Origin: Ignavibacteriaceae bacterium
GTDB lineage: Bacteria; Bacteroidota; Ignavibacteria; Ignavibacteriales; Ignavibacteriaceae
Length of the DNA: 16,376 bases
Assembly: GCA_025455085.1 (NCBI GenBank)
Contig: JALONF010000008.1
Span: forward strand, 1 to 16,376
Direction of reading: 5' to 3'
Made by a program: the position numbers and the translations under genes. The notes under the pieces were generated by a model, which saw nothing but the letters and a program-made list of their open reading frames with translations, was not told where the DNA came from and ran no database searches. Of this stretch, positions 1 through 8,492 are shown piece after piece; the stretch's first letter is position 1; every line of letters starts with the position of its first letter.

Positions 1-89
1 GACCCCGAAAAACTTCTGACGAGTTCAAGATCGTAATCCATATTAAATCTGCCGGGATTCAATCCTGTATTTATAAACCGCCAGATCAC
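1..89 (-). CDS. Lipoate-protein ligase / octanoyltransferase family protein, N-terminal fragment (3' end off window)
   Basis: Only the first 29 codons are in the window. They read (fMet)-I-W-R-F-I-N-T-G-L-N-P-G-R-F-N-M-D-Y-D, which matches the conserved opening of the LplA/LipM branch of the BPL/LplA/LipB fold (WRxIxTG...FNMxxD). Such enzymes attach lipoate or octanoate to the lipoyl domains of 2-oxoacid dehydrogenases and GcvH in the cytoplasm. The start is a GTG at 89-87 that overlaps the lpxA stop codon as GTGA, a classic translational-coupling arrangement. The usual NMxxDEAL has Leu-Glu-Leu after the Asp here, so the exact subfamily (ligase or transferase) cannot be told from this piece. 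The family call is based on motif only. Confidence 0.7.
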   Translation of the reverse strand, partial: MIWRFINTGLNPGRFNMDYDLELVRSFSG

Positions 90-862
90 TTACCGACAAT
101 TCCTCGCTTAGTTCCTTGCAAAAATTTTAACATCTTCTGAACGTAAATATTATCAGCAAACTTTGATTCAATTATTTCTACAGCCTGGCTTACATTCAAA
201 GATTTATCGTATAAATATTTGTAAGCTTCTTTTAGAGTTTGAATGTCTTCTGCTTTAAATCCTCTTCTTCTTAAACCAACAACATTAAGACCACCAAACT
301 CTGCGGGATCGTTTACAGCCAGAATGTATGGCGGAACATCCTGCGTAATTTTTGCTGCACCTGCAATCATTGAATGTTCACCAACACGTGAGAACTGATG
401 CAGGCCGGCTAAACCTCCGATAATCACCCAATCCTCTATATGAGAATGTCCTCCAATCTGAACAGAGTTAGCGATAATACAGTTATCACCGACTTCACAA
501 TCATGAGGTATGTGGCTGTATGCCATCAAAAGACAATTTTTACCAACCTGTGATTTACCCGTTTCTTTAGTGCCTCTGTGCAATGTTGCAAACTCCCGGA
601 CGACGGTATCATCACCGATGATAAACAGAGTCGGCTCACCAGAAAATTTCAAGTCCTGCGGAAGATTAGCAACTGAAGCTCCCTGAGAAATCTTTACCCG
701 GTTCCCGATTCTTGTGCCGCCATATAAAACAGCGTGCGGACCAATAACACAATCGTTCCCAATCTCAACGTCGCCCTCAATTATTGCATAAGGACCAACG
801 GATAGGTTTTCACCAAGCTTTGCTTTGGGATTTATTATAGCAGTAGGATGTATGTTTTTCAT
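86..862 (-). CDS. lpxA: UDP-N-acetylglucosamine acyltransferase LpxA
   Basis: This 258-residue protein catalyses the first step of lipid A synthesis, transfer of a 3-hydroxyacyl chain from acyl-ACP to UDP-GlcNAc, as a cytoplasmic trimer. The N-terminal two thirds are left-handed beta-helix hexapeptide repeats (for example IGNDCVIGPHAVL), starting from the typical IHPTAIINPKAKLG opening. The catalytic histidine is H120 in SHIPHDC, equivalent to E. coli H125, followed by the conserved GGLAGLHQF and VPPYILA segments. The helical C-terminal domain begins with the family-typical GLRRRGF. Length is normal for LpxA. The gene starts two bases after the lpxC-fabZ stop and its own stop overlaps the next GTG start, so it sits inside an operon with lpxD and lpxC-fabZ. 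Confidence 0.97.
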   Translation of the reverse strand: MKNIHPTAIINPKAKLGENLSVGPYAIIEGDVEIGNDCVIGPHAVLYGGTRIGNRVKISQGASVANLPQDLKFSGEPTLFIIGDDTVVREFATLHRGTKETGKSQVGKNCLLMAYSHIPHDCEVGDNCIIANSVQIGGHSHIEDWVIIGGLAGLHQFSRVGEHSMIAGAAKITQDVPPYILAVNDPAEFGGLNVVGLRRRGFKAEDIQTLKEAYKYLYDKSLNVSQAVEIIESKFADNIYVQKMLKFLQGTKRGIVGK

Positions 863-864
863 TT

Positions 865-2283
865 TTATTTGGATGAATTATTCGGTTTTGGTTTGTCAAC
901 TATGCCAGCCATAAAATCAGCTTCGGCAACGAGGACCTCATTAACAAATGCTTTACCCTTCATTAAAATAATCTTACTTTTCTTCTGTACCAGCTCCACT
1001 TCCATAAATAATTGATCGCCTGGAACAACCGGCTTTCTGAATTTAGCATTGTTGATCTGCATAAAGTAAACAAGATGATTTTCCGGGTCAGGAATTGAAC
1101 CAAGTAAAAACACTCCACCAGTTTGCGCCATTGCTTCAATAATAAGAACGCCGGGCATTATCGGATTACCGGGGAAATGCCCCGGGAAGAAAGGTTCATT
1201 CGCTGTTACCGATTTAACCCCGATAACTTTTTTATCAACTTCCAGATCAATTATTTTATCAACTAAGAGGAAAGGATATCTGTGAGGAAGTATTCGTTCA
1301 ATTGCATTTGCATCGAATACTACACCTTCTTTTTTAATTAGCTGGAATTTCTTTACAAGTTTTTTCTGTTGATAAAGCTTTCTTACCTGCTTTGCAAATT
1401 CAACATTTGCTTTGTGACCGGGACGAGCAGCTAATATCTGTGCTTTTAATGGAGCACCAATTAATGCAAGATCACCAATAAGATCTAACAGCTTATGTCT
1501 GACAGGTTCATTTTTAAATCTGAGCTCTTTATTATTAAGAATCCCATTAGTGCCAAGATTAATTTTTTCTTTCACGCCAATTTTATTTGCCAGCTCCTGC
1601 AGTTCTTTATTTTCTAATTTATGGTCAACAATAACAACAGCATTATCAACATCACCACCCTTTATCAAACCCTGATCAGCTAATGCTTCAACTTCGCTAA
1701 GGAAGCAGAAAGTTCTGGCTGGTGCAAACTCGGTAGCAAATTCTTTTTCAAAATCAAATAGTCCTGTATGCTGGCTTCCTAGAGCTGGATTTTGAAAATC
1801 AATCATAACAGTTACACGATAATCATCAAGCGGTAAAGCGACAATATCAACCTGCCTGTCATCTTCGTGGTGCATAATTGTCTGGTCAATCACCAGATAA
1901 TCTTTAGGAGCTTCCTGTTGCTCAAAACCGGCACTCTGCAGAACTTCAACATAGGGAAGCGAACTACCATCCCCCACAGGCGGTTCAATTCCTTCCACCT
2001 CAATAATAATGTTGTCAATTTGCAGACCCATTATTGCAGCTAAAACGTGTTCAACCGTGTGAACTTTAGCATCACCTACTCCAAGAGTGGTTCCCCGTGA
2101 TACATCAACAACATTTTCAGCAATTGCCGGAATTTCAGGGTTGCCTCCAAGATCTGTTCTGACAAACTTAATTCCGTGATGTTCTGGTGCTGGTTTGAAG
2201 GTGAGCTTGCATTCTGTTCCGGTATGAAGTCCTATTCCTGTCATCGAGACAGGTTTGGCTATCGTTCTTTGCTGTTCTAACAT
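865..2283 (-). CDS. lpxC-fabZ: Bifunctional UDP-3-O-acyl-N-acetylglucosamine deacetylase / 3-hydroxyacyl-ACP dehydratase (LpxC-FabZ fusion)
   Basis: The 472-residue protein joins two enzymes. Residues 1-310 are LpxC, the zinc deacetylase that commits the cell to lipid A synthesis. E78 and H79 lie in HTVEH, with H263 and D267 in RHKLLDLIGD and H290 in RPGHKAN, the expected metal and catalytic residues. Residues 321-472 are FabZ, the hot-dog dehydratase of fatty acid elongation, with HRYPFLLVD, H369 in FFPGHFPGNP and E383 in IIEAMAQTGG. The linker (about 300-320) is lysine-rich. Both active sites look intact. This fusion is known from Bacteroidetes, Chlorobi and relatives. It acts on a lipid A intermediate while supplying acyl chains, which both draw on the same 3-hydroxyacyl-ACP pool. 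It lies 105 bp downstream of lpxD and 2 bp upstream of lpxA. Confidence 0.97.
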   Translation of the reverse strand: MLEQQRTIAKPVSMTGIGLHTGTECKLTFKPAPEHHGIKFVRTDLGGNPEIPAIAENVVDVSRGTTLGVGDAKVHTVEHVLAAIMGLQIDNIIIEVEGIEPPVGDGSSLPYVEVLQSAGFEQQEAPKDYLVIDQTIMHHEDDRQVDIVALPLDDYRVTVMIDFQNPALGSQHTGLFDFEKEFATEFAPARTFCFLSEVEALADQGLIKGGDVDNAVVIVDHKLENKELQELANKIGVKEKINLGTNGILNNKELRFKNEPVRHKLLDLIGDLALIGAPLKAQILAARPGHKANVEFAKQVRKLYQQKKLVKKFQLIKKEGVVFDANAIERILPHRYPFLLVDKIIDLEVDKKVIGVKSVTANEPFFPGHFPGNPIMPGVLIIEAMAQTGGVFLLGSIPDPENHLVYFMQINNAKFRKPVVPGDQLFMEVELVQKKSKIILMKGKAFVNEVLVAEADFMAGIVDKPKPNNSSK

Positions 2284-2388
2284 TTAGAAATCCGATTTGT
2301 TTACGATTTGAAAGTTTTAATTGATGGGAAAATTAGCAAGATGAGCCTTGAAATCCAATAAAAAGGAATTCCAAAAGTGTAATAAGCG

Positions 2389-3450
2389 TCAGGCTTTATT
2401 TGAAGAAATTTGTTCTTTAAGCTTTTTAATTTCCTCTTCAAGTTTTGTAATTCGCTCCACATATTCAGGAAAATTTCTGAAATGAGCTTCAAGAATCTTT
2501 GCCGTCTTGGCTTCTTTAGCAGGATAACCAAAATACAAACCTGGTTTAGAAATAGTTTTGGGAACACCTGACTGTGCCATGAGCACTACATTATCTGTAA
2601 TCTCAAGATGACCTGCAATTCCAACCTGCCCTGCAACAATTACATTGCTGCCTATTTTCACACTACCTGAAACACCACTTTGTGCAGACATTACCGTATT
2701 ATTTCCAACACTAACATTGTGAGCAATCTGAACGAGGTTATCAATCTTAACGCCTTTCCTGATAATCGTACTTCCAAGTGCGGCTCTGTCAATGGTAGTG
2801 TTTGCTCCTATTTCAACATCATCTTCAATTACAACATTCCCGATTTGCGGAACTTTATTATAAACACCCTTATCATCTTTCTGATAACCAAATCCATCCG
2901 CACCAATAACAGCGCCAGCGTGAATTATGACCTTCTTCCCTATTTTACAATCTTCTCTGATACTTACGTTCTGGAAAATCATTGAGTCGGAACCTATTTC
3001 AACATTATCCAGCACAACAGTATTGTGGAAAATTTTAACGTTATCACCAACTCTGCAGTTAGCACCAATCACAACATTTTTTCCTAAAGCAACATTTTTA
3101 CCAAGAGTTGATGATTTATGAATGAAGGATGTTTCGTCAATTCCCTGAAGTTCAAACTTTGGTGAAAAGTAGTTTACAATTACAGCAGCAAATGCCTTTT
3201 CCGGTGAGTCAACTTCGATGTAAGAAATATCGCTTCGTGTCTTATTGAAACCGCGCTTGACTAAAATTGCAGAAGCACCGGTTGATGCAAAATATTTTTC
3301 AAATGCCGGTAGATATAAAAAAGTAAGATCGCCTTTAACTGCTTCATCAATTTTTGCTACTGAATGGATTACAACATCCGGATGTCCGATAAGCTCACCA
3401 TCGACGAGTTTTACGATTTCAGATAATTTGATGCTCAGATTTTTATTCAA
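2389..3450 (-). CDS. lpxD: UDP-3-O-acylglucosamine N-acyltransferase LpxD
   Basis: This 353-residue enzyme adds the second 3-hydroxyacyl chain in lipid A synthesis. Residues 1-100 are the uridine-binding domain (SIKLSEIVKLVDGELIG...), followed by a long left-handed beta-helix of hexapeptide repeats (about 108-325) with the catalytic H244 in LVQIAHNVSVG. A short charged coiled coil (EYVERITKLEEEIKKLKEQI) closes the protein. The start is taken as TTG at 3450-3448: a stop lies two codons upstream in frame, and the next Met is far inside the conserved domain. This start overlaps the ompH stop by 8 nt, which suggests coupled translation. The rare start codon may keep expression low relative to the chaperone genes upstream. 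Identity is secure; the exact start is likely. Confidence 0.96.
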   Translation of the reverse strand: MNKNLSIKLSEIVKLVDGELIGHPDVVIHSVAKIDEAVKGDLTFLYLPAFEKYFASTGASAILVKRGFNKTRSDISYIEVDSPEKAFAAVIVNYFSPKFELQGIDETSFIHKSSTLGKNVALGKNVVIGANCRVGDNVKIFHNTVVLDNVEIGSDSMIFQNVSIREDCKIGKKVIIHAGAVIGADGFGYQKDDKGVYNKVPQIGNVVIEDDVEIGANTTIDRAALGSTIIRKGVKIDNLVQIAHNVSVGNNTVMSAQSGVSGSVKIGSNVIVAGQVGIAGHLEITDNVVLMAQSGVPKTISKPGLYFGYPAKEAKTAKILEAHFRNFPEYVERITKLEEEIKKLKEQISSNKA

Positions 3451-3961
3451 GCTTCAATCTTTCGATGACTTTCGCTGTTAAATCATATTCAGGTTTTGCA
3501 TAAAGAAAAAGTATGTCTCCGCTTCTGTCAAAAACATAATCCATCTCCTCCTCTGTTGCAATCTGCTGTATTATTGTGAAGACTTTATTCTGGACCGGCT
3601 TCATCAGTTCATTCTGCTTTTGAAATAGTTCTCCGTTAGCTCCAAACTTTTTATCTCGATAGTCTGCTATTTCTTTTTCGAGTTTGGTTATATCAGCCAT
3701 TACCTCAGTGCTTGTCTGCTCAGTCATAATCAGTTTTCTTTTATCGTAATCATCCTTTTTGGCTTTAAGATCTGATTCAAGTTTTCTTACTTCGGTTTGC
3801 CATTCCTGGATTAAAGCATCTAATTTTTGCCTGGCATCTTGCACATCAGGGAAATTATCCATTATGGTATCAGAATCAACATAGCCGATTTTCAACTGTG
3901 CATTGCTGACGAATGACAGTAATGGTAAGTAAACAAATAGAGAGATGACAATTAATTTCAT
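3443..3961 (-). CDS. OmpH/Skp-family periplasmic chaperone (paralogue 1)
   Basis: A 172-residue secreted protein of the OmpH/Skp family, which holds unfolded outer-membrane proteins in the periplasm on their way to BamA. Residues 1-21 form a signal peptide (MKLIVISLFVYLPLLSFVSNA) followed by the family-typical LKIGYVDSDTIM. The central part is strongly charged and predicted to form the long coiled-coil tentacle (about 40-110). The C-terminal body includes DYVFDRSGDILFLYA. The ATG has an SD-like GGAG about 8 nt upstream. It is clearly paralogous to the next gene upstream, sharing layout and the VFD-K/R-SGDI motif. It overlaps lpxD by 8 nt. No gene symbol is given because either paralogue could be the functional Skp. 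Confidence 0.93.
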   Translation of the reverse strand: MKLIVISLFVYLPLLSFVSNAQLKIGYVDSDTIMDNFPDVQDARQKLDALIQEWQTEVRKLESDLKAKKDDYDKRKLIMTEQTSTEVMADITKLEKEIADYRDKKFGANGELFQKQNELMKPVQNKVFTIIQQIATEEEMDYVFDRSGDILFLYAKPEYDLTAKVIERLKLE

Positions 3962-3992
3962 AATGACTCCGGGGAGTTTAAATTTTTAATTA

Positions 3993-4021
3993 CAGGTTCC
4001 TCCCCAAAAAGAAAGAACCTG
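3993..4021 (-). other. Hairpin in the spacer between the two ompH genes
   Basis: The 78-bp spacer holds a perfect 7-bp inverted repeat, CAGGTTC at one arm (3993-3999) and GAACCTG at the other (4015-4021), with a 15-nt loop. No uninterrupted U-tract follows in the direction of transcription, so it is a poor intrinsic terminator. It may act as an attenuator or an RNA-processing or stability element that sets the ratio of the two chaperones. This is inference from the repeat alone. Confidence 0.4.
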
Positions 4022-4040
4022 CTCATTAAAATAAATGAAA

Positions 4041-4562
4041 TTATTTACCCCTTTTCAGGTTATCCAGTACTTTAAAGGTAATATCAAATGCTGCATCTGC
4101 ATAAAGCAAAACTATATCTCCGCTCTTATCAAAAACGAACTGCATACCTTCACCTTTGGCAACCTGTTCAATTCCTGCATAAATTTTTGTCTTTACGGGT
4201 TCAAAAATTTCTTCCTGCTTTAAATAGATTTCTCCATTCGGCTGACCAAATTTCTGATTTCTGAAGCCAAGAATTTTCTGTTCCATTGCAATGAGTTCCT
4301 GCTGTTTGGCTAACTTCTGCTCATCAGTCATTGTTTGCGCTTGCTTCTGATAGTCAGTCAGCAATTGCTGATAACCAAGTGTCATTGAGTCAAGCTGGTC
4401 AGACCATTTTTTAGTAAGTGCATCGAGATCACTCTGGGCTTTTATTGCTTCAGGTAATTGAGTAAGAATAATTTGGGAATCTACATAGCCAATTTTTTGA
4501 TTGGTCTGCGCAAATAAAGCGGTGCCTATAAGCACAATTAAAATTACAAGATATTTTCTCAC
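4041..4562 (-). CDS. OmpH/Skp-family periplasmic chaperone (paralogue 2)
   Basis: A 173-residue OmpH/Skp-like protein with a signal peptide ending around ALFA-Q (residues 1-18), then NQKIGYVDSQIIL, a glutamine- and lysine-rich coiled coil (about 40-110), and MQFVFDKSGDIVLLYA near the C-terminus. Its expected role is chaperoning outer-membrane proteins to the BamA gene product encoded immediately upstream. The start is GTG at 4562-4560, supported by an AAGGAA ribosome site about 10 nt upstream. It is 37 bp downstream of bamA. Its tentacle is richer in Gln than that of paralogue 1, so the two may differ in clients. The family call is firm; the division of labour is unknown. Confidence 0.93.
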   Translation of the reverse strand: MRKYLVILIVLIGTALFAQTNQKIGYVDSQIILTQLPEAIKAQSDLDALTKKWSDQLDSMTLGYQQLLTDYQKQAQTMTDEQKLAKQQELIAMEQKILGFRNQKFGQPNGEIYLKQEEIFEPVKTKIYAGIEQVAKGEGMQFVFDKSGDIVLLYADAAFDITFKVLDNLKRGK

Positions 4563-4599
4563 AGTTTTTTTTCCTTATGTTATTATGAATTGTGTTAAA

Positions 4600-7110
4600 C
4601 TAAAAACCTCTTCCGAATTGAAAATGGAAAAGCCATTCGGGATCCCTGCCATCAACAATTTTACGGTCAAAACCATAACCAAAATCGAAGCCTATTAAAC
4701 CGATAGGATTAATTAATATCCTTGCCCCCACTCCAGCCGATCTTCTCATATCAAAAATATCTGTTTTATCAAAACTTTCAAAAACATTACCAGCTTCAGC
4801 AAATGTTAATAAGTATAAGGGGATTGGCTCAAGAGTCACTGCAAAACGAATCTCCGCTCCGATTTTTGAATAAACTCTTCCGCCTATTACCTGACCAAAT
4901 GCGTTCCGTGGACCAACACTTCTATCCGGATAACCCCTTAATGGGATAGTTGCGATGACTAAACCATTACCCCCCATGTAGAAAAATTCAAATGGCTGAA
5001 TTGGTGTTCCTTTTACTATTTCGTCTATGTAACCAAAGTCGGCCACAGTATAAAATACAAGCTTGTTAGTATTAAATAATCGCTTATACCATTCTGCTTT
5101 AAATAAATTTTTAAGATAATCTACATCGCCGGGTAAAAAAGGTCCGCCTGAAATTTCCATATCCAGTGTATATGATGAACCCTGAGATGGGAAAATTGGA
5201 TTGTCTATATTTCTTCGGCTGAAAGTAGCACCAAGCGTATACTGATGGGTTACCCCTTCCTGATAAAAGTTTTGTCCCTGCAGAACATTATTGTATTGAT
5301 ATCTGAATCTTCCCTGAACATAGAAAAAGTCATCTGGCCATTTTAATCTTCTGCCAACTCTTAACGTGGCGCCGGTCTGACGCAAATCGTAAACATACTG
5401 CTGACGTGTATCAAATAAATCAACGCCAACGGATGTTGGAGTGTCAAACATCCATGGCTCGGTGAACCCAACTGTAAAAGTGCGGTATATATTTCCGAAA
5501 CCGAACTGCCAGTTAAAATTTAAAATTTGACCGCCGCCAAGTGAAAATGGTTCTGCAATTGAAAAGTTGGTTAGAGTTACACCTATAGATCCGCTGAATC
5601 CAAAACTTCCGCTGTAACCAACAGACGCATTAAGATAATCACTGGATTTCTCTTCGACATTAAATATTACGGCAACGGTGCTGTCACTTTCAAGCTTGGT
5701 ATCAATTCCACCAGGTCCATAGAGTTTCTCAGCACTGAAATACTGAAGATTGGCTAATTGCTGCACACTTCTGAATAAGAATGCACGATTAAAATAATCA
5801 CCGGGGATGGTAAAAAGTTCTCTTCTTATTACTTTGTCTTTTGTTTTAGTGTTTCCTTCTATATCAACACGGGAAATTTTGAACTGGTTGCGTTCTTCAA
5901 TACGGATATGAACATCAACTGAGTCATCAGCAACTCTTTTTTCTTCAGCCTGAGCATTGAAAGTTAAGTAACCATTATCAAGATAGAGAGCTGATATATC
6001 AGTTTGAGCTTCGTTGCCTCGCAGGTTTCTTTCAAACTTTTCATAATCGTAAACATCGCCCTTAGCAAAATCAAGTCTTTCATTGAGTACAAAATCAGGA
6101 TAAACTGTGTTGCCCTCCCAAGTTATATTTCTGATTTTATATTGTGGGCCTTCATAAACGTTAAGAACGATTCTCAAGTCTTTGTTATCATTAAAGTAGA
6201 TTAAAGAATCTCCAAGTAACTCCGCATCTCTGTAACCATTTTTTTTATAATAATCAACTACAAGCTGTTTATCTTTTTCAAAATCTTTTGGTTTGAATTG
6301 TGCGCTTGACCAAAATTTCCACCAGGAGGCAACTGATGTTTCTTCCATTTCACCGGCAAGTTCATCATCGTCAAAAACGATATTTCCGTTCACCGCTATT
6401 TCCCTGACGATAACTTCATTTCCTTCTTCAATAGTAAGTTTTAGTAGAACACGATCTTTAATTCTTTCGATCAGGTTTGAATAAATTTGCTCGCTGCTTT
6501 CATAGGTGTATTGATATTCATCAGAGAAATCTATTCTATTACGCCAGGTTACAGTTATATCCTCATCTGCAGTATCCGCAATAAAAAAATCATAGATATC
6601 ATCTTTTATAACAGCATTAAGGAATCCTTCTTCAGCATAAAGGTCTTTTATCCTGATCTTTAATTTTGCAATCGATTGAGGTGAGATGACTGTTCCCCGA
6701 AGAAAAGTAATTTTCTTTTCTATTTCTTCAGTGTCAATTTCATCATTGCCTTCAATAGCCACACGCTCAAGCCTGGGATATTCTTCAACCTTGATGAGAA
6801 GAAAGATGCCTTCCGTAATTTCTCTTTCAATTGAGATCTGAACATCAGAAAAAATATTAAGTGTCCATAGCTGCCGGATTGCACTTAGAGTCTGATCACC
6901 CGGCACCTGGATTTCACTACCAACCTTTAAGCCGCTGTTTGCAATAATTGTGGCAGCATCAGCAGATTTATTTCCTTCAACTGAAATTCCAAGTATCTTG
7001 TAACTCTTTTGGGCTCCCTGCGGGAAGGATGTAATTGAAAAGAAGCTGATAAAGACAAAAATCAGCAGCCATTGAATCTTCAATATCGGGATCCTTTTAA
7101 TGATTTGCAT
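4600..7110 (-). CDS. bamA: Outer membrane protein assembly factor BamA
   Basis: The 836-residue protein is the central barrel-insertion machine of the outer membrane. A signal peptide covers about residues 1-31. Five POTRA repeats follow, each marked by a V/I-x-G-N turn: ISVEGNKS, VAIEGNDEI, IAVNGNIVF, ITWEGNTVY and VDIEGNTKT. A 16-strand Omp85 barrel starts near residue 485. The conserved loop-6 L/V-RG-F/Y motif is present as LRGY (724-727). The chain ends in a terminal Phe after alternating aromatic residues, the usual signature of barrel recognition. Length is typical for the Bacteroidetes/Chlorobi type. The ATG start overlaps the end of uppS by 14 nt, and the two ompH genes follow directly, a conserved grouping of machine and chaperones. 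Confidence 0.96.
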   Translation of the reverse strand: MQIIKRIPILKIQWLLIFVFISFFSITSFPQGAQKSYKILGISVEGNKSADAATIIANSGLKVGSEIQVPGDQTLSAIRQLWTLNIFSDVQISIEREITEGIFLLIKVEEYPRLERVAIEGNDEIDTEEIEKKITFLRGTVISPQSIAKLKIRIKDLYAEEGFLNAVIKDDIYDFFIADTADEDITVTWRNRIDFSDEYQYTYESSEQIYSNLIERIKDRVLLKLTIEEGNEVIVREIAVNGNIVFDDDELAGEMEETSVASWWKFWSSAQFKPKDFEKDKQLVVDYYKKNGYRDAELLGDSLIYFNDNKDLRIVLNVYEGPQYKIRNITWEGNTVYPDFVLNERLDFAKGDVYDYEKFERNLRGNEAQTDISALYLDNGYLTFNAQAEEKRVADDSVDVHIRIEERNQFKISRVDIEGNTKTKDKVIRRELFTIPGDYFNRAFLFRSVQQLANLQYFSAEKLYGPGGIDTKLESDSTVAVIFNVEEKSSDYLNASVGYSGSFGFSGSIGVTLTNFSIAEPFSLGGGQILNFNWQFGFGNIYRTFTVGFTEPWMFDTPTSVGVDLFDTRQQYVYDLRQTGATLRVGRRLKWPDDFFYVQGRFRYQYNNVLQGQNFYQEGVTHQYTLGATFSRRNIDNPIFPSQGSSYTLDMEISGGPFLPGDVDYLKNLFKAEWYKRLFNTNKLVFYTVADFGYIDEIVKGTPIQPFEFFYMGGNGLVIATIPLRGYPDRSVGPRNAFGQVIGGRVYSKIGAEIRFAVTLEPIPLYLLTFAEAGNVFESFDKTDIFDMRRSAGVGARILINPIGLIGFDFGYGFDRKIVDGRDPEWLFHFQFGRGF

Positions 7111-7888
7111 TTGTAGAATTATGTATCTGCTCGCTTACTTTACCAAATCTCCGCTCTCGCTTCTGATACTGCCTGATAGCCTCGTACAAATGACTTCTCG
7201 AAAATTCCGGCCAATAAACATCAAGAATAACAAATTCAGAATAAGCTATTTGCCAGAGCAGAAAATTACTTACTCTGAATTCACCGCTTGTTCTGATGAT
7301 CAATTCGGGCTCGGGCATATTTTTAGTTGTGAGGTGATCCGAAATAATTTTTTCCGTAATGCTATCAGGAGTGATCTTCTTGTCAGCAACTTTTTGTGAA
7401 ATATTTTTAATAGCTTCTAAAAGTTCCCATCTGCCGCTATAGCTTAAAGCAAGGTTCAATGTCATTCTTTTGTTGTTTTTCGTTCGTTCTATATCTTCAA
7501 AAAGCTGCTTCTGTACGACGTCCGGAAGTGATTCAATGTTTCCTATGCACGTTAATTTGATATCATTTTTATTAAGCTCATCAAGCCGTTCTTTAAGGCT
7601 CTTCAACAATAATCTCATTAATGTTGAGACTTCATCCTTTGGTCTTTTCCAGTTTTCAGTTGAAAATGTATATAGAGTTAGATACTTAACGCCGACTTCG
7701 GCACAAACTTCTACTATCTCGCGAACTGTTTCAACCCCTCTTCTATGACCTGCGACACGAGGTAAGCCTCGCCGCTTAGCCCACCTGCCGTTTCCATCCA
7801 TAATTATCGCAATATGAGTGGGAATCTCTCCGCTCTTCTTTAGTTCCTCCTGAAGAGCTTTATCAGATTGTGTATTTTTTTTAGCCAA
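7097..7888 (-). CDS. uppS: Isoprenyl transferase (undecaprenyl diphosphate synthase family)
   Basis: A 263-residue cis-prenyltransferase that condenses isopentenyl diphosphate onto farnesyl diphosphate, giving the undecaprenyl carrier for peptidoglycan and O-antigen. The catalytic Asp is D31 in HIAIIMDGNGRWA, followed by GHRRG, YTFSTENWKRP and the C-terminal RTSGE-x-R-x-SNFLLWQIAYSEF block, all hallmarks of the family. The N-terminal extension of about 20 residues is charged. The start is TTG at 7888-7886: a TAG lies two codons upstream in frame and the first Met (M30) is inside the active-site loop. An AGGA lies close ahead. The gene is first in the envelope operon and overlaps bamA by 14 nt, as is common in this group. 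Confidence 0.96.
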   Translation of the reverse strand: MAKKNTQSDKALQEELKKSGEIPTHIAIIMDGNGRWAKRRGLPRVAGHRRGVETVREIVEVCAEVGVKYLTLYTFSTENWKRPKDEVSTLMRLLLKSLKERLDELNKNDIKLTCIGNIESLPDVVQKQLFEDIERTKNNKRMTLNLALSYSGRWELLEAIKNISQKVADKKITPDSITEKIISDHLTTKNMPEPELIIRTSGEFRVSNFLLWQIAYSEFVILDVYWPEFSRSHLYEAIRQYQKRERRFGKVSEQIHNSTNANH

Positions 7889-7920
7889 TCCTATACTTTT
7901 AATTTGATGAAGCCTGTAAA

Positions 7921-7947
7921 ATTATAGCTGTGAGCCTATAAAATCAA
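7921..7947 (-). promoter_or_regulatory. Putative promoter of the uppS-bamA-lpx operon
   Basis: On the minus strand a perfect TATAAT (7926-7921) follows TTGATT (7947-7942) with a 15-bp spacer, shorter than the usual 17. The predicted transcript would start about 25 nt ahead of the uppS start codon. The 159-bp gap between uppS and the gene upstream (8048) is long enough for a promoter and shows nothing else convincing. Prediction from hexamer matching only. Confidence 0.4.
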
Positions 7948-8047
7948 GGTAAACGATGGCATGGCATGTAAATAATTATACTCAAACGAATATTATCTCG
8001 TTTACTACAAGCAAGAAAGGTAAAAATAGAGAGTGAGGAGCAGAGAT

Positions 8048-8476
8048 TTATGAGAAAATCATCTGCTGTGTATGTCGGAAGCTTCGACGGCTTTCAAAAT
8101 CTTCCTCAAGAATACGGGTTAGTTTAATATTTCTTTTTACTTTTTCATCAATATTTAATAGAATCTCCTTAACCTGTTTGAAGTAAATATCAGGTACACC
8201 AATAAGCAGCAAAATAGATTTATCTGAAGACCTCGTTTTTCTTGAAGCAAGGTAATTAATTTTTTCGATTAGGTCAGGATTAAACACATCCTCTTTATTC
8301 AAAGTTATCCCGATGGCGTATTTTTCTTTCTGCCTTCCAATTACATCAACTTTAAATTTTCCTATATCTTCAGGTTCAGGCAAATACGTTCCCAATCTTC
8401 GGCTGACAGTAAAAAAACCAAGCCGCCAAAACTCATTCACTAAAAGGTCTATTGCTTTTCTTTCTGTAATGTTCAT
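8048..8476 (-). CDS. Unrecognised 142-residue protein with PD-(D/E)XK-like layout, third gene of the lexA unit
   Basis: No family is recognised with certainty. An N-terminal helix (residues 3-20, TERKAIDLLVNEFWRLG) is followed by two strands, FKVDVIGR (41-48) and KYAIGITL (52-59), a helix with PDLIEKINYLASRK (67-80) and a buried strand SILLLIGVP (87-95). This order resembles the core of PD-(D/E)XK nuclease-like folds. D44 could stand for the first acidic residue, but the E-x-K position reads G-I-T (56-58), so any such domain would be catalytically dead. The basic C-terminus (RRSFRH) could bind nucleic acid. A longer frame begins at 8578 but would overlap the previous gene by 86 nt; ATG 8476 has AAGGTG ahead and leaves a 16-bp gap. 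Function is not assigned. Confidence 0.7.
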   Translation of the reverse strand: MNITERKAIDLLVNEFWRLGFFTVSRRLGTYLPEPEDIGKFKVDVIGRQKEKYAIGITLNKEDVFNPDLIEKINYLASRKTRSSDKSILLLIGVPDIYFKQVKEILLNIDEKVKRNIKLTRILEEDFESRRSFRHTQQMIFS

Positions 8477-8492
8477 AACTACACCTTGTCTC

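Noticed and set aside
2301..2567. An 88-codon minus-strand frame overlapping the 3' end of lpxD
   Set aside because: Most of it lies within lpxD in another frame, it has no ribosome site, and it resembles nothing; treated as a shadow.
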